A stretch of DNA of 64,000 bases from DAOTWC01 sp048499435 (GTDB lineage: Bacteria; Chloroflexota; Anaerolineae; Aggregatilineales; Phototrophicaceae), in NCBI GenBank assembly GCA_048499435.1, contig JASNZW010000003.1:434001-498000 (forward strand), given 5' to 3'. The position numbers and the translations under genes were made by a program. Shown piece after piece: positions 60,568 through 64,000 of the stretch. Below the pieces are notes generated by a model. The model did no database searches and was not told where the DNA came from. It was given only the letters and a program-made list of their open reading frames with translations. Each line of letters begins with the position of its first letter. Within the stretch, counting starts at the first letter, position 1.

Positions 60568-61830
60568 TTAGAACGCGCCCATAACGATCGTCGCGTTCTG
60601 CCCGCCCAGGCCGAAGCTGTTCGACATTATGTACTTGAGGCCGGGCACGTCACGCGCTTCGTTGGGGACGTAATCCAGATCACAGGCCGGGTCTGGCGTT
60701 TCGTAGTTGATGGTGGGGTGCAGCACCTTATCCACCAGGCTGAGCGTGGACGCGATGGCTTCGATCGCGCCAGAGCCGCCCAGGGCGTGCCCCATCATGC
60801 TCTTGGTTGAGCTGATGGCCAGGTTATACGCCTGTTCGCCAAAAACGCGCTTGATCGCCAGCGTCTCCATCGCGTCATTAGCCTGGGTAGATGTGCCGTG
60901 CGCGTTAATGTACTGAATGTCCTCAACGTTGACGTGCGCATCTTCCAGCGCCCAGCGCATAGACCGCGTGGCGCCCATGCCTTCCGGGTCAAGCGCGGCG
61001 ATATGATAGGCATCAGACGACGATGCATAGCCGAGAATCTCAGCATAGATATTGGCACCGCGCTTGAGGGCGTGGGCCAGGCTTTCAATGATCAGGACGC
61101 CGCACCCCTCACTGAACACGAAACCGGAACGGTTGGCGTCGAATGGGCGGCTGGCCAGTTCAGGGTTATCGTTATACCCGGTGGCCAGCGCCTGCATCGC
61201 CTCGAACCCTGCCAGGGCGTAGTCCTGAAGAACCGCCTCAACGCCGCCGGTGATAACCATGTCGGCGCGCCCGTTCTTGATCAACTCGCTGGCCTCGCCG
61301 ACAGCCTGTGTGCCAGCGGCGCACGCCGTCGAAGGCGCGTTAAGGGGGCCAAGCGCGCGCATAAAGCGGCTGACATAGTGTGCCGGCATGTTCGGCAGCG
61401 CGTTAATCAGTGAAAGCGGGTTGGGCTTGCGGAAGCCGCCTGTCTTGTACTTAAACGTGCTCTGTTCGGCCATCTCGTGCGCGCCCAGCGACGTGCCGAT
61501 AACCACGCCCACGCGCTCGCCATGTTCTTCGATCTGTGTGGTTGTCAGCCCGGCATCTTCAACCGCCATGTGCGCGGCCGCAACCGCAAAGTGTGACGCC
61601 CGCCCCATACGGCGCGCTTCCTTCGGCTCAATATACAGCGTTGGGTCGAAATCTCGCACCTCACCGCCGATTTTCACCTCCAGATGCTCAATGGGAATGG
61701 TTTGCAGCAGCCGGATGCCAGAGCGTCCAGCTTTCAACCCGTCCCACAGCGTTTTCACAGGACCCAGCGCTGTAACCGCGCCCAGCCCAGTGATCACAAC
61801 GCGCGGTCGTCCGTTGCGCAGCAGCTCCAT
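60568..61830 (-). CDS. fabF: 3-oxoacyl-ACP synthase II (KAS II)
   Basis: A fatty-acid chain-elongating condensing enzyme. The 420-residue protein begins RVVITGLGAVTALG and carries the Cys-His-His triad: Cys in PSTACAAGTQAVGEA, His in INAHGTSTQAND and His in MMGHALGGSGAIEA, with GLGGQNATIVM near the end. Length is normal. ATG 61830 lies two bases after the plsX stop, so the two genes form a fatty-acid/phospholipid operon. Confidence 0.96.
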   Translation of the reverse strand: MELLRNGRPRVVITGLGAVTALGPVKTLWDGLKAGRSGIRLLQTIPIEHLEVKIGGEVRDFDPTLYIEPKEARRMGRASHFAVAAAHMAVEDAGLTTTQIEEHGERVGVVIGTSLGAHEMAEQSTFKYKTGGFRKPNPLSLINALPNMPAHYVSRFMRALGPLNAPSTACAAGTQAVGEASELIKNGRADMVITGGVEAVLQDYALAGFEAMQALATGYNDNPELASRPFDANRSGFVFSEGCGVLIIESLAHALKRGANIYAEILGYASSSDAYHIAALDPEGMGATRSMRWALEDAHVNVEDIQYINAHGTSTQANDAMETLAIKRVFGEQAYNLAISSTKSMMGHALGGSGAIEAIASTLSLVDKVLHPTINYETPDPACDLDYVPNEARDVPGLKYIMSNSFGLGGQNATIVMGAF

Positions 61831-61832
61831 CG

Positions 61833-62846
61833 TTACGATTCTCCTGGTACGTTCTGCGAATCTTGAAATTCCTCACGGATCATCTCGATAACCCGCCCTT
61901 CGACAGCCAGCGCGGCCTGACGAACCGCGTTTTTAACTGCCAGGGCATCAGACCGTCCGTGTCCTATTATCACAACACCGTTAACGCCCAAAAGGGGCGC
62001 GCCACCCACTTCGCCCGTGTCCATTCGGCGGCGGACCCGCCGGAAGGCAGGCCGCAGCAGCAGCCCGCCCAGCATGGATAACGCATCGCTGGTGACTTCG
62101 CCGCGAATGGTCTCCGTGAGATAGGAAGCCGACGCCTCAAACGTCTTGAGAAAAATGTTTCCGACGAAGCCGTCGCTGACAACGACATCAATCTCGCCGC
62201 GCACAACTTCTTTAGGCTCCACGTTGCCGACGAAGTTCAGACGGCTCGCGCGCAGGACCGCCGTCGCTTCCTTGATCGCCGCGTTCCCTTTGCCTTCTTC
62301 CTCGCCGTTGGACAGCAGGCCGACGCGCGGGCTGGCGATGCCCAGCGCGCGCCGCGCGTAGATGCTGCCCATCGCGGCAAACTGAACGAGCCACTCCGGG
62401 CGCGAATCGGCGTTAGCGCCCAGGTCGAGAACGACAATTTTATGGCCGCGCATCGGGTAAATACCGCTGAGCGCGGGCCGTTTAACGCCTGGGATGCGGC
62501 GCAGGGTGTGCAGCGTGGCGATCGCCAGCGCAGCGCCCGTGTTGCCGGCGGTCACGAAAGCCTCAGCCATGCCGGAGTTGACCAGCTCCATGCCGACATG
62601 CATGGACGACCGCGATTTTTCTTTGCCGGCCTTTGCCGGCGTGTCTGTCATCAGCACCTGCTGCTCGGCGTGAACGATCTCAATCGGCAGGCCCGCCGCG
62701 TTAAGGCGGCTCAGTTCCACCTTGATCTGCTGCTCGTCACCTACCAGCAGCACGGTGTGGCCCAGTTCACGCGCCGCCAGCACGCCGCCAGCGACATCAG
62801 CCTGCGGGCAGGTATCGCTGCCCATCGCGTCCAGCGCAATTCGCAT
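61833..62846 (-). CDS. plsX: Phosphate acyltransferase PlsX
   Basis: It converts acyl-ACP to acyl phosphate at the start of phospholipid synthesis. The 337-residue protein begins MRIALDAMGSDTCPQADVAG and has SAGNTGA-type motif TAGNTGAALA, DLGANADSRPEWLVQFA, LLSNGEEEGKGN and VVSDGFVGNIFLKT. Length is normal. It is the first gene of the plsX-fabF unit, divergent from tRNA-Leu. Confidence 0.97.
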   Translation of the reverse strand: MRIALDAMGSDTCPQADVAGGVLAARELGHTVLLVGDEQQIKVELSRLNAAGLPIEIVHAEQQVLMTDTPAKAGKEKSRSSMHVGMELVNSGMAEAFVTAGNTGAALAIATLHTLRRIPGVKRPALSGIYPMRGHKIVVLDLGANADSRPEWLVQFAAMGSIYARRALGIASPRVGLLSNGEEEGKGNAAIKEATAVLRASRLNFVGNVEPKEVVRGEIDVVVSDGFVGNIFLKTFEASASYLTETIRGEVTSDALSMLGGLLLRPAFRRVRRRMDTGEVGGAPLLGVNGVVIIGHGRSDALAVKNAVRQAALAVEGRVIEMIREEFQDSQNVPGES

Positions 62847-62917
62847 CGCCTACTCATTTCTGTGTACAAGCGCGGCTGTAATACCGTGTGTTCAGGCCCT
62901 GGCGCGCGCGTAAAGGA

Positions 62918-62945
62918 TTGACAGAGAATCCGCAGCGGGTATAAT
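62918..62945 (+). promoter_or_regulatory. Consensus promoter of tRNA-Leu
   Basis: Perfect TTGACA (62918-62923), a 16 bp spacer and perfect TATAAT (62940-62945), ending 15 bases before the mature tRNA. Confidence 0.92.
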
Positions 62946-62960
62946 ACCCTACATAAATTA

Positions 62961-63042
62961 GCCCCGGTGGCGGAACTGGCAGACGCGCACGGTTGAGGGC
63001 TGTGTCCCTTATGGGGTGGAGGTTCAAGTCCTCTCCGGGGCA
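62961..63042 (+). tRNA. tRNA-Leu (anticodon GAG)
   Basis: An 82-base class II tRNA with a long variable arm (TCCCTTATGGG): acceptor GCCCCGG/CCGGGGC, anticodon loop TTGAGGG with GAG, and T arm GGTTCAAGTCC. CCA is not encoded. GAG decodes CUC/CUU leucine codons. Confidence 0.96.
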
Positions 63043-63050
63043 ATTCGAAA

Positions 63051-63076
63051 AGCTCACCTGATCCGTGAGCTTTTTT
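63051..63076 (+). terminator. Intrinsic terminator after tRNA-Leu
   Basis: The stem agctcac (63051-63057) pairs with gtgagct (63065-63071), followed by five T. Confidence 0.88.
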
Positions 63077-63107
63077 GATGCCCAGGCCCGCGCAAACAGC
63101 GCCTTGC

Positions 63108-63136
63108 TTGCGAGTAATTCTACTTGGATGTACACT
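63108..63136 (+). promoter_or_regulatory. Possible promoter of the truncated right-edge gene
   Basis: TTGCGA (63108-63113), a 17 bp spacer and TACACT (63131-63136), about 62 bases before the ATG. Confidence 0.4.
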
Positions 63137-63197
63137 GCCTGTTAAGGGTCATAAATGGCCTTGCGCATGCTTCTACAGTCCGGGAGAGTGAAGGACC

Positions 63198-64000
63198 ATG
63201 ACCGACCAATTACAGGGCCTGCTGGCATCAGCTTACGAACTGATTGAGGCCGATCAGCTCGCTGAAGCTCGCTCGCTTTTAAAGCCTATACTGGCCGAAA
63301 ACCCGGACAGCGCCGATGCGTGGTGGCTGTATGCTCACGCAGTTGAGGACCCCGAAACAGCGCGTACAGCCCTGAACAACGTCCTGCGCATTGACCGCGA
63401 TTACCCCAGCGCGGCGGGCCTGATGACGACCCTGGAGCAAACCTACCCAACAGGCGCGCCGGCCCCGGCGGCTGAGCCGCTCGCCGAGCACGATCTCTTC
63501 GCGCTGGACGCGCCCGACTCGCTTGACCTGGCCGACGAGCTGGAAGAGGACAACCTGCTGCTCGATACGGAGCCTGATTTCGATGAGGACAGGGGCGATA
63601 CCGCGCCTGTTCAGGTGGAAACTGTCCGCCGACGCACCAACTGGCCGCTGATTTTGCTGCTGATCCTGCTGATCGCGGTGATCATCGCGCTGCTGCTGCT
63701 GTCGCGGGGTGGCGGTAACGACGTTCAGCCGCCCGCGCTTGTGCCTACATCTGAGGTGACTGCGCCTGCCGAGGATTCGCAGGGCCAGGTCGCGCCGACG
63801 AGCGAATTGGCCGTTAGCGCTGAGAGCACCGAGGAATCCACCGCCGCTGCGCTGGCCGAGTCCGTGCTGGCGGATGCTGCTGCATTGGCCGAATCCGCGC
63901 TGGCGGATGCTGCCGCGCTGCCCGGCAGCGCCAGGGTTGAAAGCACGCCGCTGGGCCAGACGATGCTCGTCAGCGTGTGCACGGCCGCCGGCGACGAAAT
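63198..64000 (+). CDS. TPR/single-pass membrane protein, truncated by the window end
   Basis: The frame is open from ATG 63198 (AAGGA five bases upstream) to the window edge: 267 residues with no stop. The N-terminal 75 residues are helical TPR-like (LLASAYELIEADQLAEARSL, then WWLYAHAVEDPETARTALNN). An acidic linker (about 85-135) is followed by a membrane helix (about 148-172, WPLILLLILLIAVIIALLLL) and a Ser/Glu/Ala-rich stalk with an 11-residue tandem repeat. The TPR end would be cytoplasmic and the missing C-terminal part outside. Function unknown. Confidence 0.8.
   Translation, partial: MTDQLQGLLASAYELIEADQLAEARSLLKPILAENPDSADAWWLYAHAVEDPETARTALNNVLRIDRDYPSAAGLMTTLEQTYPTGAPAPAAEPLAEHDLFALDAPDSLDLADELEEDNLLLDTEPDFDEDRGDTAPVQVETVRRRTNWPLILLLILLIAVIIALLLLSRGGGNDVQPPALVPTSEVTAPAEDSQGQVAPTSELAVSAESTEESTAAALAESVLADAAALAESALADAAALPGSARVESTPLGQTMLVSVCTAAGDE
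63849..63914 (+). repeat. Tandem 33-base repeat in the stalk of the right-edge gene
   Basis: Two in-frame units (63849-63881 and 63882-63914) encode ALAESVLADAA and ALAESALADAA, differing at a few bases. They extend the stalk after the membrane helix. Confidence 0.8.

Noticed and set aside
62847..62960. Possible divergent promoter for plsX on the minus strand
   Set aside because: No good -35/-10 pair was found on that strand; the strong elements belong to tRNA-Leu.

Overview
The window looks like a stretch of chromosome from an uncultured member of the Chloroflexota (Anaerolineae-like). This is inferred from the gene mix and not proven: high GC (around 60% by eye), frequent GTG/TTG starts, secreted proteins with Thr/Pro-rich linkers plus LysM and SH3b domains, an isocitrate dehydrogenase with a C-terminal extension, a T-box leader on valS, mevalonate kinase, a decaprenyl-phosphate phosphoribosyltransferase-like UbiA protein, an MshA-like glycosyltransferase and an endonuclease-type MutL. 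No rRNA, phage, transposase or CRISPR array was seen. Two tRNAs (Thr-CGT and Leu-GAG) are present.

Layout. 1-2172 (minus) is the N-terminal 724 residues of a membrane multihaem cytochrome with 12 CxxCH motifs. 2575-9666 (plus) holds a Ca2+-type P-type ATPase, isocitrate dehydrogenase and a tandem pair of LysM surface proteins. 9676-18971 is mostly minus strand: mutL, an orphan histidine kinase, valS behind a T-box, uridine kinase, tRNA-Thr and purH. 19155-23117 carries a small unknown gene, an MshA-like glycosyltransferase, an acyltransferase-like protein and an orphan MalK/UgpC-type ATPase. 23446-25832 (plus) is a compact operon: cinA with a degraded C-terminal domain, then a PyrF-like and a PyrE-like protein that both seem to have lost their catalytic residues. 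25839-32241 (minus) has lepA, tlyA, a secreted trypsin-like protease, a PsbP-like membrane protein and a PrsW-like protein without its catalytic motifs. 32319-35628 (plus) is an oligopeptide-type ABC importer lacking ATPase genes. 35625-37453 (minus) has mevalonate kinase and a UbiA-family prenyltransferase.

37664-43154 carries rseP, an acidic HEAT-repeat protein, an SCP2 protein and a secreted LysM/M23 plus SH3 pair. 43166-44319 (minus) is an A-type Fe-S carrier and a SufR-like regulator. 44509-50239 (plus) looks like one transcript: pheA, asd, a UDP-sulfoquinovose synthase, a HisD-family dehydrogenase with an altered active site, and an APH-fold kinase. 50371-55279 encodes an SH3b protein, a TPR protein and an LCP-family protein. 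55276-62846 holds YigZ, a P-loop ATPase, a queuosine-precursor transporter, trmFO, a TPR protein, fabF and plsX. The right edge has tRNA-Leu behind a consensus promoter and a truncated TPR/membrane protein.

Most notable: (1) the paired PyrF/PyrE-like pseudoenzymes translationally coupled to cinA; (2) the sulfoquinovose synthase/HisD-like/kinase module, a candidate undescribed sulfonate-sugar pathway; (3) three promoters sharing TTGAC(A/T)-18 bp-TAAACT upstream of the valS T-box, the Fe-S carrier and the SufR-like regulator; (4) the 12-haem membrane cytochrome. All functional statements rest on reading motifs by eye; no database search was possible.
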